Under the pieces are notes generated by a model. The model saw only the letters and a program-made list of their open reading frames with translations, was not told where the DNA came from and searched no databases. A DNA stretch of 21,627 nt from Thermococci archaeon (GTDB lineage: Archaea; Hadarchaeota; B88-G9). The position numbers and the translations under genes were made by a program. Below, in pieces: positions 14,243 through 21,598 of the stretch. Numbering within the stretch: position 1 is the first letter of the stretch; each line of letters begins with the position of its first letter. The DNA is taken from the NCBI GenBank assembly GCA_003660555.1, contig QMUK01000008.1, positions 1-21,627 on the forward strand. Reading direction: 5' to 3'.

Positions 14243-15353
14243 TCTTGACCCTCCTCACAGCTGATTTAACTGCCTCCCTAAGATCTTTGTACACCTCTAT
14301 ACCTATTTCCTCAAGTATTCTCCTCCCTTCCTCCTCGTTAGTCCCGGTTAATCTGACTACCAAAGGTTTATCCAATTTCCCCCCTCTCTCCTCAAAGAAC
14401 ATCCTTATACCTTGGGCTATTTCGTCACACCTGTTTATTCCTCCAAATACGTTCACAAGTACCAATTTAGCTTTCTCGTTCATGTATACTATCTCTAACG
14501 CTTTCTTCATCCCCTCTGGAGGGACTCCTCCGCCTATGTCCAAGAAATTAGCTGCTTTTCCTCCTTCCATTTCAACCGCATCTAGCGTTGCCATTGTCAA
14601 TCCAGCTCCGTTCCCTATTATGGCTATCTCACCATCGAGTGTGACGTAAGAAAATCCCTCTCTACTGGCTATTCCTTCTATTCCCTCTTCTTCTCTTTTG
14701 AAATTTTGTCTGAAAAGTGAGTCGTCATTTATGTTTAGAACTGCATCTGCAGCAACTAGCTTCTTTCCATCGTATATCAGTGGATTTATTTCCGCTAGTT
14801 CCGCATCGTATTTCACGAATATTTCGTACAATTTCGCTATTATCTCGTGCGCTTCCTTCCTAACCTCCTTTGGAAAAGGCCTAGATAACTTCCTGATCAT
14901 GTAGGGATAGATTCCCTTTAGAGGGTCCACTTCCACCCAGGTTATCTTCTCCGGAGACCTTCTGGCCACTTCTTCTATTTCTACTCCACCCTCGGAGGAA
15001 GTCATTACTACTGGTCTTCCCCTACTTCTATCGAAGGTTATTCCCAAGTAGAATTCCTTGACAGAGTTTAGTCTTTCCTCCACTAAGATTAACTCTGGTC
15101 TTTCGCCTTTTATTTCCGTGGAGAATATCTTTCTGGATTTCTCTTCCACTTCTTCCAAAGAGGAAAAGAGTATTCCTCCAGCCTTTCCTCTGCCTCCTAC
15201 TAGTACCTGAGCCTTCAATACCACTTCACTCCCAATTTCTCTGGATATCTCGAATGCTTCCCTGGGATTTCTGGCTATTCTCCCCATTGGAACTGGTATT
15301 CCTTCCCTAGCGAAGATCTCCTTGGCTTGATATTCATGGAGTTTCAAGACCAT
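14226..15353 (-). CDS. sucC: Succinyl-CoA synthetase beta subunit
   Basis: ATP-grasp subunit that binds the nucleotide and succinate. It begins with the family pattern [32 protein letters not shown] is the ATP-grasp loop; [18 protein letters not shown] supplies metal ligands; the C-terminal ligase domain shows [13 protein letters not shown] and [17 protein letters not shown]. At about 375 residues it is full length. Two starts are possible: ATG 15353, at TATA-to-start distance for a leaderless mRNA, or TTG 15347, which matches the usual MKLHEY beginning and is spaced properly from GGAGGGGG. Divergent from the fumarase operon through a shared promoter. ATP or GTP preference cannot be told from what I see. 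Confidence 0.95.
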   Translation of the reverse strand: MVLKLHEYQAKEIFAREGIPVPMGRIARNPREAFEISREIGSEVVLKAQVLVGGRGKAGGILFSSLEEVEEKSRKIFSTEIKGERPELILVEERLNSVKEFYLGITFDRSRGRPVVMTSSEGGVEIEEVARRSPEKITWVEVDPLKGIYPYMIRKLSRPFPKEVRKEAHEIIAKLYEIFVKYDAELAEINPLIYDGKKLVAADAVLNINDDSLFRQNFKREEEGIEGIASREGFSYVTLDGEIAIIGNGAGLTMATLDAVEMEGGKAANFLDIGGGVPPEGMKKALEIVYMNEKAKLVLVNVFGGINRCDEIAQGIRMFFEERGGKLDKPLVVRLTGTNEEEGRRILEEIGIEVYKDLREAVKSAVRRVKNDTSL

Positions 15354-15378
15354 CCCCCTCCAGAGAAAGAATAAAAGG

Positions 15379-15384
15379 TTATAA
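15379..15384. promoter_or_regulatory. Shared palindromic TATA box between sucC and the fumarase operon
   Basis: TTATAA is centred at 15381.5. Its distance to sucC ATG 15353 and to fumarase TTG 15410 is 28.5 bases in both directions, so one TBP-binding site could serve both genes with leaderless or near-leaderless starts. A second AT-rich run, ATAAAA (15371-15376), is adjacent. No other TATA candidate exists in the 56-base gap. Confidence 0.55.
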
Positions 15385-15409
15385 GTTTAGGACTCTACTC
15401 GGGGTCGCC

Positions 15410-16279
15410 TTGGAGTTGAGTGAAATAGAAGAAATAGGGGTGGAATTGCTTAGGAGGGCTGTCACTAGACTGCCTGAAGACGTGAAAGAGTCTTTGAAGA
15501 GGGCTCTGTCTGAAGAAGAAAGTGAGATCGGGAGAACCCAGTTAGAAGCTATCCTTAAGAACGTTGAGATGGCTGAGAAAAGTGGAAAACCGATGTGTCA
15601 AGACACTGGAGTTCCTCTCTTCTTCTTACGAGTGGGTAAGGAGTTTCCGGTTGGAATTGAAGAGATAAAGTCAGCTTTGGTCAATTCGGTGAGAAGAGGC
15701 ACTAAGGAGATTCCTTTGAGGCCCAACGTAGTCGATCCCATGAGCAGAGAAAACACTGGAGACAATTCCGGGAGAAAAATGCCCTACTTCGACGTGGAAA
15801 TAGTGGATGGAGATTCTCTTGAAATTACCTTCATGCCAAAAGGAGCTGGATCTGAGAACATGAGTTTCTTGGGGATGTTGTCTCCATCTAAGGGTGTAAA
15901 TGGAATTAAGGAGTTCGTCCTAGAGAAAGTGATAGAGGCTGGAGGCAAGCCTTGTCCTCCAACTATAATAGGAATAGGAATCGGGGGCACAGCTGACTTA
16001 GCCATGAAACTGGCGAAGAGGTCTCTCCTAAGACCTTTGAATGAAGACCACAATGACGAGAGGATTAGGGAGCTAGAAAGAGAAATTGCGGAGATGGTGA
16101 ACTCTACTGGAATAGGACCCATGGGGCTAGGTGGAAAATTCACGTGTTTGGGTGTTAGAATGGACTTCGCCAGCACCCACACGGCTACGCTTCCGGTGGC
16201 AATTAACTTCCAATGTTGGGCTGCTAGGAGGAGTTACGCTTTAATTGAGAAAGACGGGGTAAGGAGGGTCCTCCCATGA
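15410..16279 (+). CDS. Class I fumarase, alpha (N-terminal) subunit
   Basis: Iron-sulfur hydro-lyase subunit that interconverts fumarate and malate, or acts in the related tartrate dehydratase family. Cysteines expected to ligate a 4Fe-4S cluster are Cys63 (GKPMCQDTGVP), Cys182 (GGKPCPPTIIGIGIGG) and Cys269 (FQCWAARRSY). The stretches LRPNVVDPMSRENTGDNSG and FMPKGAGSENMS are classic family blocks. Length of 289 matches split archaeal enzymes. TTG 15410 is the only start near the promoter and fits a leaderless mRNA. The stop overlaps the beta-subunit ATG (ATGA type). The metabolic neighbours favour fumarase over tartrate dehydratase. Confidence 0.93.
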   Translation: MELSEIEEIGVELLRRAVTRLPEDVKESLKRALSEEESEIGRTQLEAILKNVEMAEKSGKPMCQDTGVPLFFLRVGKEFPVGIEEIKSALVNSVRRGTKEIPLRPNVVDPMSRENTGDNSGRKMPYFDVEIVDGDSLEITFMPKGAGSENMSFLGMLSPSKGVNGIKEFVLEKVIEAGGKPCPPTIIGIGIGGTADLAMKLAKRSLLRPLNEDHNDERIRELEREIAEMVNSTGIGPMGLGGKFTCLGVRMDFASTHTATLPVAINFQCWAARRSYALIEKDGVRRVLP

Positions 16280-16872
16280 GTGAATTTAAATTGAAGACCC
16301 CTTTATCTGAAGGGGATGTAGACAAGCTAGAAGTCGGTGATATAGTGTATCTGAGCGGAGAAATATATACTGCAAGGGATCGAGCACACAAGAGGGCAAT
16401 AGAACTGTATGAATCCGGAGAGGAGCTCCCATTCGACTGGAATGGTGCCGTCATCTTCCACTGCGGACCAGTGGTAATCGAGAGGAATGGGAATTGGGAA
16501 GTCGTGTCCGCTGGTCCCACAACCAGTTCCAGAATGAATGACCTGGAGCCGAAGGTAATAGAATACTTCGGTGTCAGGGGAATAATAGGTAAAGGAGGAA
16601 TGAATGGTGGCACCACTGAAGCCATGAATAAGCACAAGTGCGTGTACTTTTCTATAACTGGTGGTGCTGGAGTCCTAGTAGCCCAGGCCGTTAAGAGAGT
16701 CAAGGGAGTGTATTGGGAAGACCTCGGAATGCCAGAAGCGGTTTGGGTATTTTCGGTAGAAGACCTAGGTCCATTAGTTGTCACCATCTCCAAGGGGAGA
16801 AACTATTACTTGGAAGTGGAGAAGAAGGTCCTTTCGGTCAAAGAAAATTTGCTAAAGAGGTGGATCAAGTGA
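16276..16872 (+). CDS. Class I fumarase, beta (C-terminal) subunit
   Basis: Partner of the preceding subunit. LKTPLSEGDVDKLEVGDIVYLSGEIYTARDRAHKRAIE is the family's N-terminal block, followed by IFHCGPVV, AGPTTSSRMNDLEP, IIGKGGM and the C-terminal AVKRVKGVYWEDLGMPEAVWVFSVEDLGPLVV. At 198 residues it is complete. Start ATG 16276 overlaps the alpha stop by four bases, and its own TGA overlaps the aminotransferase GTG, so the three genes are translated as a unit. In bacteria and eukaryotes the two halves are often fused; the split form here is the usual archaeal arrangement. Confidence 0.95.
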   Translation: MSEFKLKTPLSEGDVDKLEVGDIVYLSGEIYTARDRAHKRAIELYESGEELPFDWNGAVIFHCGPVVIERNGNWEVVSAGPTTSSRMNDLEPKVIEYFGVRGIIGKGGMNGGTTEAMNKHKCVYFSITGGAGVLVAQAVKRVKGVYWEDLGMPEAVWVFSVEDLGPLVVTISKGRNYYLEVEKKVLSVKENLLKRWIK

Positions 16873-18170
16873 CGCTTGGTGAAGAGAGCAGAAAATGGAT
16901 TGAAAGAGACGAAAAAGTTATGGCTAAGTTCATAGCCAGAGTGTCTCCTCTGGTGGCCATAGAAGGTAGAGGGGCCATCGTCAAGGACGTCGATGGGAAG
17001 GAATACATAGACTTCTCCTCTGGCATAGGCGTGGTAAATACGGGGCATTGTCATCCTAAGGTCGTGGAAGCTGTCAAGAAACAGGTTGAGAAGCTAATCC
17101 ACATAGCCAGTACGGATTTCTATCATCCATTGCAAGTAGAGCTGGCCGAGAAACTAGTGGAAATAACGCCTGGCGAATTCAAGAAGAGGGTGTTCTTCAC
17201 GAACTCTGGGACTGAATCTGTTGAGTGTGCGATTAAGATAACTAGAAACTACAGAAAGAGAAGCAGGATAATCGGATTCATAGGTGGATTCCACGGTAGA
17301 ACAATGGGTTCTCTTGCAATAACATCTGGAAAGTCAATTCAGAGGAGCGCATTCTCTCCTGTGATGCCCGAGGCAATTCACGTTCCATACGCGTATTGCT
17401 ACAGATGTCGATACAAGCTGGAGTATCCAGAATGCGACGTTTGGTGCGCTAAGTACATAGAAGAAGTTGTGTTCAATCACCTCTCTCTGCCTGAGGACGT
17501 ATCTGCCATACTAATAGAGCCAATACAAGGAGAGGGGGGATACATAGTTCCCCCCAAGGAGTTCCTGTCCGAAATACAGAGTATAAGTGAGAGGTACTCA
17601 ATACCCCTGATAGTTGACGAAGTCCAATCCGGATTCGGGAGAACTGGAAAGATGTTTGCATCAGAGCACTTCGGAATAGTGGGTGATGTTCTCACTCTTG
17701 CCAAAGCACTGGCCTCTGGTTTGCCCATGGGTGCATGTGTATCCAGGGAGGAGATAATGGACATGCCACCTGGGACCCATGGAAACACTTTCGGCGGAAA
17801 CCCCGTCTCTGCTGCAGCTGCTCTAGCGACTATAGAAGTGATAGAGGAAGAGAAGTTAGTGGATAACGCTGCGAAGGTAGGAGAATTAATGATTAGCAGG
17901 CTAAGAGAAATGATGGAAAAATATGAGATAATTGGAGACGTTAGAGGCTTGGGATTAATGATTGGCGTTGAGCTGGTAAAGGATCGAGAGAGCAAGGAGC
18001 CTGCCAAAAAGGAAGTAGAAGAAGTCATACTGAACTCGTTGAAAGAGGGTCTAATACTACTTCCAGCAGGAATATCCTCAATTAGATTTGCTCCGCCTCT
18101 AGTAATAGACGAAGAAACTGCAGAAAATGGTTTGGAGATATTCGAGCGAGTTCTAGCTGAAATCTCCTAA
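16869..18170 (+). CDS. Class III PLP aminotransferase (4-aminobutyrate aminotransferase-like)
   Basis: A 433-residue fold-type I PLP enzyme. IDFSSGIGVVNTGHCHPKVVEA opens the core; FTNSGTESVECAIKIT and GGFHGRTMGSLAITSGK bind the cofactor phosphate and ring; Asp250 in DEVQSGFGRTG contacts the pyridine nitrogen; Lys279 in TLAKALASGLPMGA is the Schiff-base lysine. Four cysteines (177, 180, 189, 193) form a CxxC...CxxxC group seen in several archaeal homologues that may bind a metal. The frame continues upstream to 16713, but GTG 16869 behind GAGGTGGAT is the true start, coupled to the fumarase stop. Activity could be GABA, ornithine or branched-chain transamination, or amino-acid racemisation; the fumarase and SucCD context favours a link to succinate. 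Confidence 0.88.
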   Translation: MTLGEESRKWIERDEKVMAKFIARVSPLVAIEGRGAIVKDVDGKEYIDFSSGIGVVNTGHCHPKVVEAVKKQVEKLIHIASTDFYHPLQVELAEKLVEITPGEFKKRVFFTNSGTESVECAIKITRNYRKRSRIIGFIGGFHGRTMGSLAITSGKSIQRSAFSPVMPEAIHVPYAYCYRCRYKLEYPECDVWCAKYIEEVVFNHLSLPEDVSAILIEPIQGEGGYIVPPKEFLSEIQSISERYSIPLIVDEVQSGFGRTGKMFASEHFGIVGDVLTLAKALASGLPMGACVSREEIMDMPPGTHGNTFGGNPVSAAAALATIEVIEEEKLVDNAAKVGELMISRLREMMEKYEIIGDVRGLGLMIGVELVKDRESKEPAKKEVEEVILNSLKEGLILLPAGISSIRFAPPLVIDEETAENGLEIFERVLAEIS

Positions 18171-18192
18171 TGTATCATTATGGTATTGCATA

Positions 18193-18209
18193 GGAAATAC
18201 ATATATAAT
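18193..18209 (+). promoter_or_regulatory. BRE/TATA promoter of the small secreted protein
   Basis: GGAAA (18193-18197) followed by CATATATAATG is a near-consensus BRE-TATA pair about 37 bases upstream of ATG 18242. Transcription would begin around 18230, right at the GGGAGGA Shine-Dalgarno, giving a very short leader. The strong match suggests high expression. Confidence 0.6.
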
Positions 18210-18241
18210 GTTGCGTAACAAGGGTCTCGGGAGGAATGTCC

Positions 18242-18700
18242 ATGAAGAGGTGTCACCTAGTAATCCCCTTGCTCGTGGTCCTGCTCCCCTCAATGGCGAT
18301 GGCAATAGACCCTACCAACGGTACATGCATCTCGGCATCAGAGGCTAGGGACATAGCTAAAGAATACCTCAAGACGAACAAGGAGCAGAGACTCTTGGGA
18401 TTCAGTTCCCTATACGTCAAGACATGGAAGGAAAACAATAGGGTGCTGGGATGGATAGTGGTGGCAAGTGGTCCGTCCTATCTGAAGACTAGTTCACATT
18501 GCCCTGGAGAGAAGAACAACTGGGTCTATGGTAAAGGAACCGCTAAGGTATACGTCAACTGCTATGGTAAGATAGTTAAAGTCAAGTGGCCCTATTCAGA
18601 GTACTCCAAGTGTAAGGCGTCTAAATACAGGTACTGGGAAGAGAGAGGGCCAGGTTGGGAGAGATGGTGGGGTCCTCCGAGATGGGACAGGGACCCCTGA
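18242..18700 (+). CDS. Small secreted PepSY-like protein with Trp/Arg/Pro-rich tail
   Basis: A 152-residue exported protein of unknown function. A signal peptide (MKRCHLVIPLLVVLLPSMAMA) is followed by ISASEARDIAKEYLKTN, a variable stretch, GWIVVAS, and GTAKVYVNCYGKIVKVKW. That layout is typical of PepSY domains, which are often inhibitors or partners of extracellular proteases. Four mature-region cysteines could form two disulfides. The last 20 or so residues are unusual: five Trp in a setting rich in Arg, Gly and Pro (around ERWWGPPRWDRDP). ATG 18236 is only one base from GGAGG, so ATG 18242 is preferred. The 3' end overlaps the DUF192 gene. The PepSY call is pattern-based. Confidence 0.65.
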   Translation: MKRCHLVIPLLVVLLPSMAMAIDPTNGTCISASEARDIAKEYLKTNKEQRLLGFSSLYVKTWKENNRVLGWIVVASGPSYLKTSSHCPGEKNNWVYGKGTAKVYVNCYGKIVKVKWPYSEYSKCKASKYRYWEERGPGWERWWGPPRWDRDP

Positions 18701-19047
18701 ATCCCATTTTATTTAGCCTTTCGAGGAATTGTCCAATTTGCGAGGTCAGAATTGCCTCTTCTTTTCTTGAAAAGCTAATTGGTCTGATGTTCAAGAAGGA
18801 CTTCAAAGGTTGCCTTCTAATTCGCTTCAATAGGCGGGGTAGGAGAGCCAACTCAGTACACACTTTCTTCATGAGATTCCCCATAGATCTCTTCTTCCTT
18901 CTGGATATGAATGTGGTGGAAATAAGGAGAGGAATTCGGCCTTGGAGAGTAGTTTCTCCAAGCGAACCGTGTGATTCCGTCATAGAGAGTAGATGTGACT
19001 CCTTGGATCTAAAAGTCGGAGAAAGACTTGCCGTCCTTTACCCCTAA
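18682..19047 (+). CDS. DUF192 family protein
   Basis: Residues from about 30 to the end match DUF192 (COG1430): ASSFLEKLIGLMFKKDFKG, then HTFFMRFPIDLFFLLDMNVVEI in place of the family's xFWMKNTxIPLDxxFxD, then RPWRVVSPSEPCDSVIE and LDLKVGERLAV. The fold is a small beta barrel of unknown function. Unlike many bacterial members it has no clear signal peptide. ATG 18682 is the latest plausible start; ATG 18655 and 18664 are in frame and would increase overlap with the secreted-protein gene, which ends at 18700. Its last 39 bases overlap the convergent iorB. Expression probably depends on the upstream promoter. Confidence 0.82.
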   Translation: MGQGPLNPILFSLSRNCPICEVRIASSFLEKLIGLMFKKDFKGCLLIRFNRRGRRANSVHTFFMRFPIDLFFLLDMNVVEIRRGIRPWRVVSPSEPCDSVIESRCDSLDLKVGERLAVLYP

Positions 19048-19629
19048 GTCGAATGCCTCCAAGTTCATTTTTACGGCTTTCTCTGGGATTATTTCGGATA
19101 TTGTCTCCCGTATTACCCTTTCCTCTATTGGGAAATTCTGTGATGCAAGTACTCCAAGCAGATATGTGTTCACAGGGATTATTCCAGAGGAGTACTTCTC
19201 TGCCAATTCTCTGCACTTGCTAGTAGCATTAAGGGATACCAGCTTGGAACAAAACTCCCTGATGGAAGACAGTACCTCGTCTATTTCTGGATAACTCTCA
19301 GAGCCCAAAGACACGCTCACGGGATGAACTGGTTCTTCGTTCACTATTGCTATTCCATCGGTGGATAAGTAATTGGCTCTCCTCAGCCCTTCTACTGGTT
19401 CAAATGCTAGTAGATAATCTGCTTTGCATTTGGGAATTATTCCAGAATGTACTCCCTTTCCAAATCTCACGTGTGAGTCCACGCTACCTCCTCTCTGCGC
19501 CAATCCGTGTATCTCGCTTATCTTAACTTCCAGTCCAGATTTGATTGCGGAAATTCCTATTACTCTGGAAGAGAGTAGAACTCCCTGTCCTCCAACTCCT
19601 GAAATTAGAACGTTAGTCACCTTCTTCAT
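19009..19629 (-). CDS. iorB: Indolepyruvate:ferredoxin oxidoreductase beta subunit
   Basis: The gamma-type (2-oxoacid oxidoreductase PF01558) subunit. The fingerprint NVLISGVGGQGVLLSSRVIG opens the protein, with SEIHGLAQRGGSVDSHVRFG following, both diagnostic of IorB. The rest matches to the end (ETISEIIPEKAVKMNLEAFDLG). At 206 residues it is complete. ATG 19629 follows AAGGAG and overlaps the 3' end of iorA by 17 bases, so the subunits are coupled. With IorA it oxidises aryl pyruvates (from Trp, Phe, Tyr transamination) to aryl-acetyl-CoA, passing electrons to ferredoxin. The 3' end overlaps DUF192. Confidence 0.94.
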   Translation of the reverse strand: MKKVTNVLISGVGGQGVLLSSRVIGISAIKSGLEVKISEIHGLAQRGGSVDSHVRFGKGVHSGIIPKCKADYLLAFEPVEGLRRANYLSTDGIAIVNEEPVHPVSVSLGSESYPEIDEVLSSIREFCSKLVSLNATSKCRELAEKYSSGIIPVNTYLLGVLASQNFPIEERVIRETISEIIPEKAVKMNLEAFDLGVKDGKSFSDF

Positions 19630-21481
19630 TCTCCTTCCACCTCACTATGGCGTTGAACGGGCAAATTTGCTCGCAAACTCCACACCCAGTACAGAGATCC
19701 TCAACTATTTTGGCCTTCTCTTTGAATGTTATAGCTGGACATCCTAGTTTGATCACACAAACTCTACAAGCCCTGCATTTGTCTTCTAATACCCTATACT
19801 TCTCTACTTTCTCTCTTCTCCTAGACTCTAACAAAGCACATGGTCTCTTCGCTATTATCACAGATGGGCCATTGTGTTCCAATGCTTCTTCGAGGACTCT
19901 CTTAGTAGATTCTAAATCGTATGGATCCACTACTCTAACGAATTCTATTCCGCATGCTTTGGCTACTTTCTCTGGGTCTATGGGTTCTACTTCCTCTCCC
20001 TTCCCGGTCAAACCGGTTAATGGATCTGGCTGATGGCCTGTCATGGCAGTGATCGAATTGTCCATTACTACGACTATGACCTTGGATTTATTATATCCTA
20101 AATTCACTAGGGCTGGTAATCCCGCATGGAAAAAAGTTGAGTCCCCTATTACGGCTACAACTGGAGTCTCGACGAACTTCGATAAACCAGAGGCAAACCC
20201 TATGCTTGCTCCCATGTCAAAGCACGTGTCCATTCCTCTGAGGGGAGGCAAATATCCCAAGGTATAGCAGCCTATGTCTCCTGAGTATATTGCACTGTCT
20301 CCCAATACCTCCTTGAGTGCCACATACATAGCTCTGTGAGCGCATCCGGGGCAGAGAGTGGGGGGCCTAGAAACGAGCTTATCTGAATGGCTTTCTAGTC
20401 TTCTGTCTCTGTCTTCGACTAGTAAAATGTAATCGGATCCCTTCCCGGTCATCTCTTTAATTCCCCTAACCACGAGATCCACGCTTAATTCGCCATAGCT
20501 CGGAAGCAGGTTCTTTCCATTTATCTCGGTTTCTACCCCAAAAGAGTGGGCTATCTCCTTCGTCGCTCTTTCCAAATAGGGATCTACTTCCTCAACGACT
20601 AGTACTTTCTCGTGGTCTTTCAGGAAGTCTTTGATTTTTCTCTGTGGGACAGGATGTGTGAAACCCAGCTTCAGGAAATCTGCTTCAACTCCTGCTATCT
20701 CACATGCCTCTCTCGCGTAATTATACGCTGATCCCGAGGATATTATTCCTATTTCTCCACCATTTCCTTCAATTCTATTGAGTTTCGTCCTATCGGAGAA
20801 TTTCTTTGCCTCTTCTATTTTTTCCAACAGTACTTTATGCCACTTCCTCGCATTCGCTGGTACCAGTACTAGCTCTGGATTCTTTTCAAAACTTCCAATT
20901 GGCTCTCTTTCGATGATTTCTCCTAGGAGAACGTTTCCCCTAACGTGGCTGACTCTAGTAGTGGTCCTCAACATAACCGGAATTTCCAATTTCTCAGATA
21001 TTTGAAAAGCCTCTATAGTCATGTCCTTTGCCTCTTGTGGATCGGAAGGTTCGAGACAGGGTACTCCCGCATGTAGAGCGTAGATCCTACTGTCTTGTTC
21101 GTTTTGGGAACTGTAACAATTGGGGTCGTCTGCCACCATGACCACTATTCCTGCCTTTGTCCCAACGTAAGCTAATGAGAAGAAGGAGTCTGAGGCTACA
21201 TTCAGACCAACGTGCTTCATAGAGCAGATAGATCTTATCCCCGAGAGTGATGCAGACATTGCCACCTCTAAAGCAACTTTTTCGTTTGTGGAGTATTCCA
21301 TGTAGAGTTTCATGTGCCTAGATGCATACGATAACGTGTCGGCCACTTCAGATGAAGGAGTTCCTGGATACGCCGTGGCGACTCCTATTCCTGACTCTAA
21401 AGCTCCTCTTGCTATTGCTTCGTTTCCTAAGAGGAGAGCTATCTTGCCAGGCTCTCCGAAAACTGCATCCCTCGCAGACAA
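19613..21481 (-). CDS. iorA: Indolepyruvate:ferredoxin oxidoreductase alpha subunit
   Basis: A 622-residue TPP and iron-sulfur subunit. The N-terminal pyrimidine-binding domain shows LLLGNEAIARGALESGIGVATAYPGTPSSE. A central domain of the transketolase C type precedes the TPP-pyrophosphate domain (LCPGCAHRAMY, GDIGCYTLG, IGDSTFFHAG, VVMDNSITAMTGHQPDP). Two C-terminal ferredoxin motifs follow: CRACRVCVIKLGCPAI and CTGCGVCEQICPFNAI. Start TTG 21481 lies five bases past the predicted transcription start. With the upstream amino-acid machinery it fits peptide fermentation: transaminase product to acyl-CoA, then a CoA ligase to make ATP. Identification is secure; substrate preference within the aryl pyruvates is inferred. 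Confidence 0.96.
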   Translation of the reverse strand: MSARDAVFGEPGKIALLLGNEAIARGALESGIGVATAYPGTPSSEVADTLSYASRHMKLYMEYSTNEKVALEVAMSASLSGIRSICSMKHVGLNVASDSFFSLAYVGTKAGIVVMVADDPNCYSSQNEQDSRIYALHAGVPCLEPSDPQEAKDMTIEAFQISEKLEIPVMLRTTTRVSHVRGNVLLGEIIEREPIGSFEKNPELVLVPANARKWHKVLLEKIEEAKKFSDRTKLNRIEGNGGEIGIISSGSAYNYAREACEIAGVEADFLKLGFTHPVPQRKIKDFLKDHEKVLVVEEVDPYLERATKEIAHSFGVETEINGKNLLPSYGELSVDLVVRGIKEMTGKGSDYILLVEDRDRRLESHSDKLVSRPPTLCPGCAHRAMYVALKEVLGDSAIYSGDIGCYTLGYLPPLRGMDTCFDMGASIGFASGLSKFVETPVVAVIGDSTFFHAGLPALVNLGYNKSKVIVVVMDNSITAMTGHQPDPLTGLTGKGEEVEPIDPEKVAKACGIEFVRVVDPYDLESTKRVLEEALEHNGPSVIIAKRPCALLESRRREKVEKYRVLEDKCRACRVCVIKLGCPAITFKEKAKIVEDLCTGCGVCEQICPFNAIVRWKENEEGD

Positions 21482-21509
21482 ACTTTTCCCCGAGGGAATT
21501 GAGCCAAAG

Positions 21510-21517
21510 TTTATAAA
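21510..21517 (-). promoter_or_regulatory. TATA box of the iorAB operon
   Basis: TTTATAAA, a perfect palindrome, is preceded on the minus strand by a BRE-like GGGAAA. Its centre is about 32 bases from TTG 21481, predicting a start near 21486 and a leader of about five bases. Confidence 0.65.
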
Positions 21518-21562
21518 TTTCCCTCACACTCCATTTTATTGTTTAGTTTGAATAGAACAGAA

Positions 21563-21570
21563 GTTTAATA
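21563..21570 (+). promoter_or_regulatory. TATA-like element of the right-edge gene
   Basis: GTTTAATA after CAGAA lies about 32 bases upstream of ATG 21599. It predicts a start near 21594 and a very short leader, like other genes in the window. Confidence 0.45.
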
Positions 21571-21598
21571 CGATGCGAGAAGTCCCAGTGGGGATGAA

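Noticed and set aside
16713-16868. Upstream 52-codon extension of the aminotransferase
   Set aside because: It runs inside the fumarase beta gene in another frame; GTG 16869 has a well-placed Shine-Dalgarno and matches the usual protein length.
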